Shown here: piece by piece, positions 9,414-17,777 of the stretch
Position numbering within the stretch: the first letter of the stretch is position 1
Layout: each line of letters opens with the position of its first letter
From: a virus
Direction: 5' to 3' (one strand)
DNA length: 25,392 bases
Virus record (IMG/VR): IMGVR_UViG_3300047667_000496
Location: 1-25,392 of that record
Notes under the pieces: model-generated
What the model was told of the DNA's origin: nothing
Databases searched by the model: none
What the model saw: only the letters and a program-made list of their open reading frames with translations
Program-made: the position numbers and the translations under genes

Positions 9414-10216
9414 CAGGCATCTCCTGCGTGCAAGTGCAGCACTGTCATATGACTGGCACCCAGATACACTGTGCGCGCTATGGTGGCCGCGGCGGTAGCG
9501 TCAAACGTCAAGTTATTGCAGAGGGCCGAGACGACACGGATTCCGGTCAGATTGGTCATGCCCAGGTCAGTGAGGTCTTGTGCAGTCACCAAAGTAGCCA
9601 GGGGCACATCGTGAAAAGCGGGTGCATGGGATAGTATAACGCTAGTACCATCCCAGCCGGATACGGTTGTGGCGGACAAGTGGCGCACTGTACGGGGCAG
9701 CGTCTTCCATGTGTCTACGCCCGACACAAGACCGGAGATTTGGATGCCGAAGGCCGATGTGAGTGCATTGGATTGTGCCACCTGCTGGCCCGTGACTGCG
9801 GCATCGATATACCTGATGTGCAGCACTTCCACGTTGGCCCGCACAAAGGCTGCTGCAATCCTGTCCGCACCCGCCATGCCAAGAACGATGCCTGTCCAAG
9901 TAGTCTGCAGGGCATCACTAGATGAGTTGCCCACCACGCCCCAGCCGGGGTCGGTGCCCGCTGTGGACGCTGACATAGTGTCTGAATCGTCGGCTACCCA
10001 GGGGTTTGTGCGGGTGTCAATGATGTTGCCCTGCACTGTCTCCGTGAAGCTCGCCACCACAACATCAGCCCCAGTACCCCTGTGGGTGTGGTCCAGTGCT
10101 GCATCCTGTAGGGCATCAGCGGGGAGCCCGTCAATCCGGGCAACAATAGTAGCGAACCGTGAGTTCAACCCGCTGGCTGTGATGAAGTCGCCTGGCTGGT
10201 ATGCATCAAAGCTCAT
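9413..10216 (-). CDS. putative tail appendage protein B, 267 aa
   Basis: Second of the three-gene set. It begins with a short segment (YQPGDFITASGLNSRFATI) similar in style to a fibre attachment region, then a helical linker (IDGLPADALQDAALDHTHRG). The rest is Ala/Thr/Val/Ser-rich beta structure (HIRYIDAAVTG, GIRVVSALCNNLTF) and ends in HMTVLHLHAGDA. It overlaps the upstream gene by ATGA and the downstream gene by TGATG. It might be a trimeric fibre or needle subunit. No known receptor-binding or depolymerase motif is visible, so the role is only inferred. Confidence 0.6.
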   Translation of the reverse strand: MSFDAYQPGDFITASGLNSRFATIVARIDGLPADALQDAALDHTHRGTGADVVVASFTETVQGNIIDTRTNPWVADDSDTMSASTAGTDPGWGVVGNSSSDALQTTWTGIVLGMAGADRIAAAFVRANVEVLHIRYIDAAVTGQQVAQSNALTSAFGIQISGLVSGVDTWKTLPRTVRHLSATTVSGWDGTSVILSHAPAFHDVPLATLVTAQDLTDLGMTNLTGIRVVSALCNNLTFDATAAATIARTVYLGASHMTVLHLHAGDA

Positions 10217-10905
10217 CGCACCATCTCCCAGCCAATGACTTCACGCGAGAACACCGCGAACCTGTGCAGGGAAGGCGCGTACATCCTGGCAACGAGCTCT
10301 ACCACAACGTCCCCAGCATCAACAGGAATGACAGCGTCCAGCAGCACAGGGTACCGATTATGCGTGATGCCAGGAGACCACCTAACATCTTCGTCACCGG
10401 CAACTTGAAGGCCTCCTGGGGTGAACCCAATAGACATACTCTCATTGGCTCTGTCGGCTGTGCCCGATATGGTCTCTGGCACCAATGCACCGTTGATGCG
10501 GAGGGCAAAGTCCCAACCTGATGATGCGGCAGAGTAGTCCCCATAGGCGCCCGCAAGAGTCTCCAGTTGTATGCCCGCTTGGAAGGTCCAGATGATGTGC
10601 AGCATGGACTCACGGACATTCTGGAACGTATGGGTTTCCACCACGCTCCAGTCAGCATTGCTCTGCACTGTCAGGGCGTTGGCTGGAAGCGCACGGGCAC
10701 CGGGGGAGGCGTATGCCGCCGCTTGGTGCAGCTGTACAGCTACGTCGTCTGCCAGGTCCTCACGGTCGAAGGCTGAAGTGGCGAAATTGTGCTCGTTCAA
10801 CTGCCCATACAAGTCTTCTGTCATGGCGTAGAAGTTCTCGTTGAGGTCATCGAGGTCGAGGGGTTGGGTGTCTTTGATGACCCACTTCGGGTAGCGCCAG
10901 GTCAT
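10213..10905 (-). CDS. putative tail appendage protein A, 230 aa
   Basis: First of three consecutive, overlapping genes of 230-267 codons after the nozzle. The N-terminal ~45 residues (..LDLDDLNENFYAMTEDLYGQLNEHNF) look like an attachment helix pair such as those that anchor phage fibres to a tail. The C-terminal ~140 residues are beta-rich (VVVELVARMY, HRFAVFSREVIGWEMV) and resemble a jelly-roll-like tip. No enzymatic motif is seen. It overlaps the upstream gene and the next one by ATGA. A fibre, needle or head-tail appendage role is inferred from position and architecture. Confidence 0.6.
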   Translation of the reverse strand: MTWRYPKWVIKDTQPLDLDDLNENFYAMTEDLYGQLNEHNFATSAFDREDLADDVAVQLHQAAAYASPGARALPANALTVQSNADWSVVETHTFQNVRESMLHIIWTFQAGIQLETLAGAYGDYSAASSGWDFALRINGALVPETISGTADRANESMSIGFTPGGLQVAGDEDVRWSPGITHNRYPVLLDAVIPVDAGDVVVELVARMYAPSLHRFAVFSREVIGWEMVR

Positions 10906-13259
10906 CTTGGGGTCCTCAAACCGCTGTCACCCTTGGGGTTGTCTTCAACAGTCAATCCAATCACCTCTAGCCCCCGGGGGCTGCTGCTGGTTGCGGGGGA
11001 GGCCTCGATGCGTACACGGTAGACCTCACAGGAGGCTACGTCAATGTCGTACCGACGCCAGAAGGGGCGTCTGCGCTCCCACACTGCGCCTTCAGCATCC
11101 CATGCCGTCACACCCCACATGGACGGAATGTCGTCAGGGGGGATGAGGGCAAAGGGCTCAAGCTCGGGCTGACCGGAATAGACCTCGCCATTGGTCAGCT
11201 TCCAGTCCCGGAACACAGTGATTTTGGCATTCTGACTCGATGTCTCACGGAGCCAGAAGGATATAGACCGGGCAGACTTCCGAGTGCGCGATGCCCGGGC
11301 TTCTATCCAAGCTGTCTCGAAGATAGCTTGTGGCTCAATGATGTCCCAGCCTGTGACAGCATGGTCGAGCAGCCACACACCATTGTCACCCAATACTGTG
11401 TTACCCACGGCCAGCAGGTATTGCCTATGGTCTTGGGTGACGCAGATGTCAGTGGGGTACACACCGACCCGGTATGTGCGCCAGCCATCGCCTGAACTGT
11501 ACACGAGAGCAAGTGTGTTTGAATCGGCGCCGTCCAGGGGCAAGAAGCAACGGTACTCACCAGAGGTGGGGTCCACGACAGCTACAGATTGGACCCGGCG
11601 TGCTTTGTTGATGCCACGAAGTGTCGTCGCCTTGTCATCGGAGATGACAACCAGCATCTCTCCGTCCCAGGCCACGAAGCCATCACGGGCCAGCCAAACA
11701 GCACGACCGTCTTGGAGTGTGGCACAGCTGTTCGGCGCAACGCAGCCCAACGACGTATGGATGCGCCGCAGCACGAACTCACCGGATGAGTCTGATGGGG
11801 CCAGCAAGAAGGTAGAAGTCTCGGAGAAGACGAGCAGCCCGGAGGCGTGGGCCCACATGCCGCGAATCTCTTGGCCCTCGAGGTCTGGGTACCACACATC
11901 ATCACGCAGGAATGTGCCCCAGCGACCTGGCATGGAAGCCCGGAGTTGCCCCTGGTGTGTCAGGATGAACAACCGACCGAATGCCTTGCGGGCGAACGCA
12001 GCATCAGAGGGGAAGGAGATGACATCCTGGGCCTCACGCAGCAGCCAAGCATCCGGTGTGTTGTCGGGCCAGATGGTGTTGCTGTTGTCATTGAGTGTTG
12101 CGAAGCCCGTGGTGGTGGTCATCGCGTCTGCGGGGACCTCGTAAAACTTGTCCGTCCCCGCATTCTGCAGGTCCTTGGTGCGGTACAAGATACGACCTAA
12201 AGTGCGAGTAGGCCCAGGGTCGATGCCAGTCCAGAGCAAGTGCTTCAGCAGGTACTCCGTTGGATACGGGTCCTCTGTTGTATTCGCTGTGCGCGCCACC
12301 TTGTGGGGGTGCGCGGTCTGACGCAGGAAGCTCACATCAGCAGAGGGCCCGGAGAGGGGGGACAGGTTGCCCCAGCGGTCTACCCACTGTGTTGCTGCCC
12401 TGTACTGCCCAGCTTCCAAATAGCCCGCAGAGCTCCCGTATCGAGTGTAGTCTCGGGTAGCTCCGATAGTCTCAAACTCCATGGAGACATGCTCCTTTGA
12501 CATGGTCCCCACGCGCCCAAAGCCGAAGCTGGGGTGCATGGAAGTCTGAAAGCTCTCTTCTGGCTGGCCGAGGCTCCAAGTGCGTGGGTTGTCACTGCGC
12601 CAGGGCTCATTCGGGTTGCGGTCATGCGCGTAGCCCACAGTGTTCGGGTGCGTCCTGGCACTCACAGCCTGGGCCACGCTTGGGTGCCCCCCATCGGATG
12701 GAGTGGCGGGCCCGGAGCCTTCAGGGGGCGCTGGAGCCCTGGAGTAGCCTAGAGGTGCAATGCAGACGCCGTCGTAGAACAGAGCCCGACCACGGTAGGG
12801 AATGATGACGATGCCGTTGGGCATGACTTCAAACTGGGTGGCCCAGGCCACATCGTCCCCGTAGAGTAGCGTCTGGTTCAACTGGATTGCTGTGGCGCCC
12901 GAGGGGACCACCAATGCCTCCCAGTCGCGGGAGGCCCCCCGGAACACCCACAGCTGGTCATTGGTCTGCAGTAGGAGAATGTCACGGGAGTTGATGCGTG
13001 CGTGGCAGATACCGTGGGAGTAGTCTCCGTAAATCGTGGGCTTGGTTGTCCTGGGCGTACTGGAGTTGCCCGGGGCCCCTGGCCAACTGACATAGTCGGG
13101 CAACCAGGGGCAGAAGCCCGGGGTGCTGCGCATGGTGCCTTCAGCAGTCACGACCATGTTCTCGATGCGCCCGGCTACATCCGAGGGCACCAAGAACTTG
13201 TCACTCTCAACGCGGAGCACAAGCGGACCCGCTTTGTCACGATGGCGCGGGTCCGCCAT
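10902..13259 (-). CDS. tail nozzle (tail tubular protein B-like), 785 aa
   Basis: Nozzle proteins form the hexameric distal tube of short-tailed phages. The N-terminal segment at residues 31-50 (RIENMVVTAEGTMRSTPGFC) matches the pattern 'ENxxVT..G.xRxRPGF' typical of podovirus nozzle proteins such as T7 gp12 and P22 gp10. The remainder is rich in beta strands with repeated WxxY/F/GxxG segments, as expected for the beta-propeller of this family. The length of 785 is close to T7 gp12 (794). There is a Pro/Gly-rich loop at about 175-200. It follows the 113-aa gene by two bases and ends in ATGA overlap with the next gene. P22-type gene order supports the call. Confidence 0.78.
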   Translation of the reverse strand: MADPRHRDKAGPLVLRVESDKFLVPSDVAGRIENMVVTAEGTMRSTPGFCPWLPDYVSWPGAPGNSSTPRTTKPTIYGDYSHGICHARINSRDILLLQTNDQLWVFRGASRDWEALVVPSGATAIQLNQTLLYGDDVAWATQFEVMPNGIVIIPYRGRALFYDGVCIAPLGYSRAPAPPEGSGPATPSDGGHPSVAQAVSARTHPNTVGYAHDRNPNEPWRSDNPRTWSLGQPEESFQTSMHPSFGFGRVGTMSKEHVSMEFETIGATRDYTRYGSSAGYLEAGQYRAATQWVDRWGNLSPLSGPSADVSFLRQTAHPHKVARTANTTEDPYPTEYLLKHLLWTGIDPGPTRTLGRILYRTKDLQNAGTDKFYEVPADAMTTTTGFATLNDNSNTIWPDNTPDAWLLREAQDVISFPSDAAFARKAFGRLFILTHQGQLRASMPGRWGTFLRDDVWYPDLEGQEIRGMWAHASGLLVFSETSTFLLAPSDSSGEFVLRRIHTSLGCVAPNSCATLQDGRAVWLARDGFVAWDGEMLVVISDDKATTLRGINKARRVQSVAVVDPTSGEYRCFLPLDGADSNTLALVYSSGDGWRTYRVGVYPTDICVTQDHRQYLLAVGNTVLGDNGVWLLDHAVTGWDIIEPQAIFETAWIEARASRTRKSARSISFWLRETSSQNAKITVFRDWKLTNGEVYSGQPELEPFALIPPDDIPSMWGVTAWDAEGAVWERRRPFWRRYDIDVASCEVYRVRIEASPATSSSPRGLEVIGLTVEDNPKGDSGLRTPR

Positions 13260-13261
13260 GC

Positions 13262-13603
13262 TTACAGGTCCTCGATGGGGTCGTCGCTGGGGTTGCCGCT
13301 GGGTGTGGGCAACTCGTTGTCTTCCACCCTGACACAGATATCCGGGGCAGCACCGTTGAGGTCTGGGATGCCCGGGTAGGCGTCCCGCGCGTGCCGCTCC
13401 TGCACACAGATTTCCCAGGTGGCTTCAGCCAGGTCCTTCTCGCCCACCTGTTCATCTGGGTAGCCCTGGCGTTGCAGGGTGCAGAACAGGTGTCCGTTCT
13501 TGCGCTCCACGGGACCGATGGTGGCCCACTCTTCCCCTGATGGGGTCTTGCGTGTGATGATAGTGCCCGTAACGAGTAGGATACGGGGTTGCTTGTCTGC
13601 CAT
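13262..13603 (-). CDS. hypothetical protein, 113 aa
   Basis: A small protein sits between adaptor and nozzle genes, four bases after the former and two before the latter. The N-terminal ~55 residues look like a small beta fold (ILLVTGTIITRK, GHLFCTLQRQGY). The C-terminal ~30 residues are Pro/Asp/Asn-rich, acidic and probably disordered. Two cysteines are present without a metal-site pattern. I do not recognise a family. A purine-rich GAGAGAGAA stretch overlapping the adaptor 3' end is the likely ribosome site. Location suggests a tail-completion or minor tail protein. Confidence 0.65.
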   Translation of the reverse strand: MADKQPRILLVTGTIITRKTPSGEEWATIGPVERKNGHLFCTLQRQGYPDEQVGEKDLAEATWEICVQERHARDAYPGIPDLNGAAPDICVRVEDNELPTPSGNPSDDPIEDL

Positions 13604-13607
13604 GTTA

Positions 13608-15161
13608 CTATTCTCTCTCTAGTTGGTTGCGCCCAGTGAGACGGCGGCGCCTGCTCACCCTAGCCGGTTTTATCCGGGTCGGTTGCCCCGAGAATTGGCG
13701 CCCACCGATTCTGCGGCGCAGCAGTTGCAACTCTGCCTCGTAATCCATCTTCTTCCGGTCCACAGCATTCCAGTTGCCATCTTGTTCGTACATCCGCATC
13801 AGTGTGGCTGTGACCAAGATTTCAACGGCTTCATCGTAGACAGCAGGCGCATCTTGGTCATCGACCAGCACATCGGGCTGCCTTGCTGTACGGAGTTTGA
13901 TGACAAAGCGTTCATCGGGTGTAGGGTAGAGCGCCAGCCCGCGGTAGCTGCCAGAGTCCACCAGTCGGGCGCTTTGGTCCTGCAGTTTGCCCGTGTCTAG
14001 GAATACCGCTGCAGATTCGCGTTGCCCCAAGAGGTAGTAGGCATCATCAAACTCTTGCTCGGTGCCCCCCAGCGGTGCTGATGCGTCGGCTAGTGTCACA
14101 CGCTTCCGGTAGACGCGGATGTACACACCACTGCCACCGTAGTCCCTCAACAGTGCCGCGGTGCTTCTGGCGTGGCCCAGGAAGAAGTCTATGTTGGGTA
14201 GGAGAAGTTCTGGGCATTGGGCACCCCGAGTCACCGTGAACAACTCGCTTTCAGGTGAGGCTTCAGACTCCCAAAGTGGTTCGGCAAAGTCTGAAGTTTC
14301 CATCCCAGTGGAGGGCCGTGCGCCCCAGGCGTAGGTGATTTTGTACCTGAATGAGCCGGCTGGCGTGTCCCCATCCCAGGTGAAGCCCCCAACAAAACCG
14401 GCCACAGCCCGCTTGGGTGAATCCATGTCAAAGTTTGCACGCCAGAAAACAGAGTTGGGCATCCCGCCCACGCCAAAGCGGGGGCCATCTGTGACCCCCA
14501 TGTTCTCCGCAGTCTCTTGTGTCAGAATGGTCAGAGGCCATTGGCGCAGGTCGTTGACGATGCGTGCCGACTTGACCTCAACCACATCTCTTGGCAGGTA
14601 CAGCGTGTTCTCGTACAACCTGTAGGCGAAGCTGGTGCCCGTGGGGACAGGCTGGTCGAGCACAATGGCCTGGTGGATATGCCCCGCTGTGTTCTCTGCG
14701 AAGGTGCTGGTGGGCAGGTCAAATACGGCGCTGACTTTGTAGATGCGCCAATCCCCGGTAGCCACCTCTATCTCCAGGGTGCGCCCGTCCATGGTCCCAT
14801 CCACAGGCCACGCATTGGCCCGTGTGGTGGAGTCAATCTGCATGTCGCGGATGACAACATGGTTGTCCGCAGCGGTGTGCGAGGTGAACGTCGTGCCCGC
14901 GTAGGGTGTGACACCATCGGCCAAGGCCCCAGTGTTCGTGGCCGATGCAGTGCCACTGAACGTGGTGTTGCCACTGTCAAACCCAGCTTGGGTAACCAGC
15001 GTGTGCTCTGCCTGGAAGAAGGCAAAGGGGGCGTCCAGCACGAGTCGGTTCAGGGCCCGCTGGATGGCACCGTTGACCTTCCGCTTGGCCTCTGCAGACG
15101 AGCTCGGGGACCAGTCCAACTGGTCGAACACTGCCTGTCTGATTGCTTTCAATGTCGCCAT
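13608..15161 (-). CDS. head-to-tail adaptor-like protein with large insertion, 517 aa
   Basis: Adaptor proteins bind below the portal and connect it to the nozzle. The N-terminus (ATLKAIRQAVFDQLDW, then a helix with NGAIQRALNRL) and the C-terminal helical element at about 440-485 (AVEILVTATLMRMYEQDGNW, then YEAELQLLRRR) are the style of phage adaptor and tail-tubular-A proteins. The position before a nozzle-like gene agrees. T7 gp11 (196 aa) and P22 gp4 (166 aa) are far shorter. The extra length is beta-rich: residues 60-190, and a segment at about 255-395 that looks like a fibronectin or Ig-type domain (GSFRYKITYAWG, VYIRVYRKRV). The final 30 residues are strongly basic. It is the first gene after the terminator. 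Confidence 0.65.
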   Translation of the reverse strand: MATLKAIRQAVFDQLDWSPSSSAEAKRKVNGAIQRALNRLVLDAPFAFFQAEHTLVTQAGFDSGNTTFSGTASATNTGALADGVTPYAGTTFTSHTAADNHVVIRDMQIDSTTRANAWPVDGTMDGRTLEIEVATGDWRIYKVSAVFDLPTSTFAENTAGHIHQAIVLDQPVPTGTSFAYRLYENTLYLPRDVVEVKSARIVNDLRQWPLTILTQETAENMGVTDGPRFGVGGMPNSVFWRANFDMDSPKRAVAGFVGGFTWDGDTPAGSFRYKITYAWGARPSTGMETSDFAEPLWESEASPESELFTVTRGAQCPELLLPNIDFFLGHARSTAALLRDYGGSGVYIRVYRKRVTLADASAPLGGTEQEFDDAYYLLGQRESAAVFLDTGKLQDQSARLVDSGSYRGLALYPTPDERFVIKLRTARQPDVLVDDQDAPAVYDEAVEILVTATLMRMYEQDGNWNAVDRKKMDYEAELQLLRRRIGGRQFSGQPTRIKPARVSRRRRLTGRNQLERE

Positions 15162-15187
15162 GAGTCACCCTGTGTCAGATAGTAACC

Positions 15188-15228
15188 TAAAGCAAAGCCC
15201 CCGTGGGCCAAAGGACCGACGAGGGCTT
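15188..15228 (-). terminator. intrinsic terminator between head and tail genes
   Basis: On the minus strand AAGCCCTCGT pairs with the ACGGGGGCTT side over ten base pairs (one G-U). After one mismatch a further four pairs close a CTTT loop. The 34-base stem-loop (15195-15228) is followed by TGCTTTA. It begins 17 bases after the TAG of the probable decoration gene. The G+C-rich stem with a short T-rich tail fits a rho-independent terminator. The tail is short, so partial read-through is likely. Confidence 0.75.
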
Positions 15229-15245
15229 GAGCTCACCGCGACAGA

Positions 15246-15773
15246 CTACCCGCGGCAGTCAAGGAAGCACAGGCCCAGGGCGGTGCTTGCTGCGTCGGCG
15301 AGTCCGGTGGCGAAAGGCCCGGCCAGGTGGACTTCAGTGATGGCAGTGTTGGCGTCCACCAGGGGGGTCACTGGGTCCTGGCCGGCGCCTGCGACTGCCT
15401 TTGAGACGTAGACGCCTTTGTCCACTTCAATCGTCTCTGAACCTGCAAGGACAGAGCCCTTGCCGGTGCGGAGGATGAAGCCATAGGAGCCCGCAGCAAT
15501 GGCGTGCTGGGCAACTCCGAGGATTCGATTCGACGGTGTACTCACAGGGGCAATGATGCCGCCGTAGGTGCCGGTTGCAGCCTTGCGCGCCACGACCTGG
15601 CCCACGACCCAAGCGGTCGAAGCCTCTTCATTCTTGACGTAGACCCAGACGTGTTCGCCCGTGTCTTGGTCAGCGCCAGCAGATGTCGATGGTGCAACCA
15701 GGCACGCGCCAAGTGGTGCCTGCGCAGTAGTGGTGACATCGGTAACGTCGATGCCGAACATTGTCTGACTCAT
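15246..15773 (-). CDS. probable capsid decoration or minor head protein, 175 aa
   Basis: The protein is Ala/Gly/Thr/Val-rich and looks mostly beta-strand, with no catalytic motif or membrane helix. The segment at about 40-70 (VWVYVKNEEASTAWVVGQVVA) and the later GYGFILRTGKG-like strand look like a small beta-barrel. It follows the major capsid gene by 30 bases and has a GGAG six bases before the ATG. It is the last gene before a terminator, so it belongs to the head transcription unit. Many phages encode a shell-stabilising or decoration protein here. A head-fibre base or head-completion protein are the alternatives. The function is inferred from position and fold impression. Confidence 0.6.
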   Translation of the reverse strand: MSQTMFGIDVTDVTTTAQAPLGACLVAPSTSAGADQDTGEHVWVYVKNEEASTAWVVGQVVARKAATGTYGGIIAPVSTPSNRILGVAQHAIAAGSYGFILRTGKGSVLAGSETIEVDKGVYVSKAVAGAGQDPVTPLVDANTAITEVHLAGPFATGLADAASTALGLCFLDCRG

Positions 15774-15785
15774 TGGAAACTCCGT

Positions 15786-15804
15786 ATCCAGCCTATGACT
15801 GGAT
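15786..15804 (-). other. small hairpin after the capsid gene
   Basis: Six-base arms ATCCAG (15799-15804) and CTGGAT (15786-15791) enclose a seven-base loop in the transcript. The hairpin starts at the last base of the capsid TAA stop. No U-tract follows, so it is not an intrinsic terminator; it may stabilise the capsid mRNA end. Confidence 0.4.
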
Positions 15805-16871
15805 TAAGCTGTGGCTCCACCGGTCACTAGAGCGTTGCGGCGCAAGTGGTCACAGTAGAAGTTCATGTTGAGGATGATGCGGTAGCGCACCATATCGCCG
15901 TCAGGGAGGTCAATTGGACCTTCGACAACGAAGTCACCCTTGGTCTCTGGGCCCGCGCCACCCTTGGTCCACTTCTGCCAGCTGGCAGTGTGAAGCATGT
16001 AGCAGACGCCATTGGCGGCGTTGTCGGCGAACTGGTCCAACTGAATGGAGTCCTCGAGGTACATCATGGCGTTCATAAAGGCGATGCCTTGGCGAACGTC
16101 ATTGGGGGCACTGTCACCGCTGACCTTGCCATTGACCACGCGAACTTGGTCATCGAGGTCATCGAGGTAGTTCAGGTAGGTGCCTTCATCGGCCAGGAGG
16201 AGGTCTACCAGGCCATCCGTCTTCGAGCCTTGACGGGAAGCGGCGTAGTACGCCTTGCGCAACTGGCGCCGGCCATCAGAGCCAAAGCCCGTGATGTTGG
16301 CGTACTGGTGGTTCCAGCCATCTACCGCGGCCTTGTCGAGACCGAAGACAGTGCCGGTCTGGAGACCGGTGGCCTCTGGCTTGAAGACGCCAGCGCGGCT
16401 GGTGCCATCAGGGGAGTAGGTGGCGTTGCCGTTCAGGGTCATAAACCCACTGACATCTTCACCATTGCCCGATGCGACCTGATTGCTGATGCGCTCGTGG
16501 AAGTCCGACAGGGCGGTCTCCGGGTAACGCTTGATGAGTTGCACCAAGTCTTGCTTGCCATTGGCGTCAGCAAGGTCCTTCTTGGGTACATCGAAGACGT
16601 AGATTTGACGGGGTGCGTAGGCGTTGCCCTTGATGGCATTCTGCCGGCGTCCGCCACGAACGAGCTCGGAGCCCGAGTTGATTTGTGTCACGCGGCCAGG
16701 ACCGCCAGTGACAACCGCGAACTCACGGTATGGTCCTTGGCCTTGGCTGTTCGGCACGTTGCCGCGAAGAACCACATTCTCCATGAGAGGATGCCACTTG
16801 GTGAACATCTCACTGTAGCCGGGGGTCAACTCTTGGAGGACAGAGGCGAATACGTCTGGGCTGATGGCCAT
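15804..16871 (-). CDS. major capsid protein, 355 aa
   Basis: This is the coat protein forming the icosahedral shell, presumably with an HK97-type fold as in all tailed phages. Evidence is its place directly after scaffold, typical length of 355 residues, and composition: mixed alpha/beta, rich in Asn, Gly and Asp, no membrane segment. An N-terminal helical region with the LMENVVLRG strand is followed by an R/G/N-rich stretch near residues 65-85 that may correspond to the E-loop. Helices follow at about 95-125 and 200-270. A good GGAG lies five bases before the ATG. It is followed by a small hairpin and the probable decoration gene. I cannot place it in a named capsid subfamily from motifs alone. 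Confidence 0.88.
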   Translation of the reverse strand: MAISPDVFASVLQELTPGYSEMFTKWHPLMENVVLRGNVPNSQGQGPYREFAVVTGGPGRVTQINSGSELVRGGRRQNAIKGNAYAPRQIYVFDVPKKDLADANGKQDLVQLIKRYPETALSDFHERISNQVASGNGEDVSGFMTLNGNATYSPDGTSRAGVFKPEATGLQTGTVFGLDKAAVDGWNHQYANITGFGSDGRRQLRKAYYAASRQGSKTDGLVDLLLADEGTYLNYLDDLDDQVRVVNGKVSGDSAPNDVRQGIAFMNAMMYLEDSIQLDQFADNAANGVCYMLHTASWQKWTKGGAGPETKGDFVVEGPIDLPDGDMVRYRIILNMNFYCDHLRRNALVTGGATA

Positions 16872-16880
16872 GGTGGCTCC

Positions 16881-17777
16881 TTATCGCTTTGAAAGATGCT
16901 TGCCGGCTATACGCAGCAGGCGTTCGTCATGGCTCATGTCAGCAGTGGTCTCACGCTGACGTGGGCGCCCTGACGGGACCGCCGATTCAGCACCAGCCAC
17001 AAGTGACGTTGAGGTGTTTACGGCTGGGACAGTGGCCCCCAGTGTAGCTTCTGCATGGTCATAGGCCAGCTTGGAAGCAGTGTACTTGTCGATGGAGTGG
17101 GTGTTGACCAGCTTCTTCCACTGTGCATCGACGGTCTTCAGGAACTCTGCGCCGCGACGTGCCGACTTCGCGGCAACCTCGAAGTCCCAATCATGGTCCA
17201 GGCGTGCTGAAATAGCCACGCGGGCCTTGGGATGGTCCAAGACATCTTTGTACTCGACAGCGATGTGTTCACGGTACGCGGTGGCGTCCGCTTCTACTTC
17301 GGTGTCAAACTGTGTCTTGTACTCGTCGCGCTCTGTGGCATTCTTGGCAGCTTCCGCGCGCATGGCATCAGCTTCCGTCTTAGCGGCAGCAAGTGCTTTT
17401 TCAACCGTAGTGACGGTTTCCTGCAGCTTTTGGAGGTCTTCTGGTGAGACTCCTTCGTCGGCGCTGAACAGTTGCAGGAGCCGCTTGGTGTCTTCAAGCG
17501 CGTCGTTCGTGTCAGAGAGCTTGGCATTCCAGAACGCATGGGCTCCTTGCTGTTCTTCAGACAACGATTCAGCAGCACCGTCCCATGCCGTCCAATCGAA
17601 CGGAGGGGTTGCTACAGGTGTCTCGACTTGTGCCTCGTCCAATACTTCTGTAGACGCAGGGTCTACAGGTGTCTCGACAACAGGAGTGTCGATGACAACT
17701 TCTGGCACGGATGCAGTGGGCCCCGGGGGCAGCGAAGCTGCCGGCACACCTAGTTCAGTGGCGGCTGGCACTGCCAT
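16881..17777 (-). CDS. capsid scaffolding protein, 298 aa
   Basis: Scaffold proteins guide coat assembly into a procapsid and then leave. The sequence shows the usual layout. The N-terminal ~60 residues are Pro/Val/Thr/Ala-rich and disordered. A long charged helical, coiled-coil-like region follows at about 72-175, rich in Glu, Lys and Ala. The protein ends in a short basic helix at 283-298 (HDERLLRIAGKHLSKR). A basic C-terminal coat-binding element is known for P22 scaffold. The gene is directly upstream of the major capsid gene, with a gap of nine bases, which is the canonical position. The start overlaps the upstream stop as TAATG. Confidence 0.85.
   Translation of the reverse strand: MAVPAATELGVPAASLPPGPTASVPEVVIDTPVVETPVDPASTEVLDEAQVETPVATPPFDWTAWDGAAESLSEEQQGAHAFWNAKLSDTNDALEDTKRLLQLFSADEGVSPEDLQKLQETVTTVEKALAAAKTEADAMRAEAAKNATERDEYKTQFDTEVEADATAYREHIAVEYKDVLDHPKARVAISARLDHDWDFEVAAKSARRGAEFLKTVDAQWKKLVNTHSIDKYTASKLAYDHAEATLGATVPAVNTSTSLVAGAESAVPSGRPRQRETTADMSHDERLLRIAGKHLSKR

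Noticed and set aside
11284-12144. Plus-strand open frame of 286 codons
   Set aside because: Antisense to the nozzle gene, with no independent support.
15162-15194. Resemblance of CTTTAGGTTACTATCTGACAC to the SP6 promoter
   Set aside because: Only the first few bases agree, the order of the remaining elements differs and no second copy was seen in the window.
15846-16892. Plus-strand open frame of 348 codons antisense to the capsid gene
   Set aside because: It covers almost exactly the capsid gene in opposite sense, has no supporting context and no recognisable protein features; long antisense frames are common in GC-rich coding DNA.
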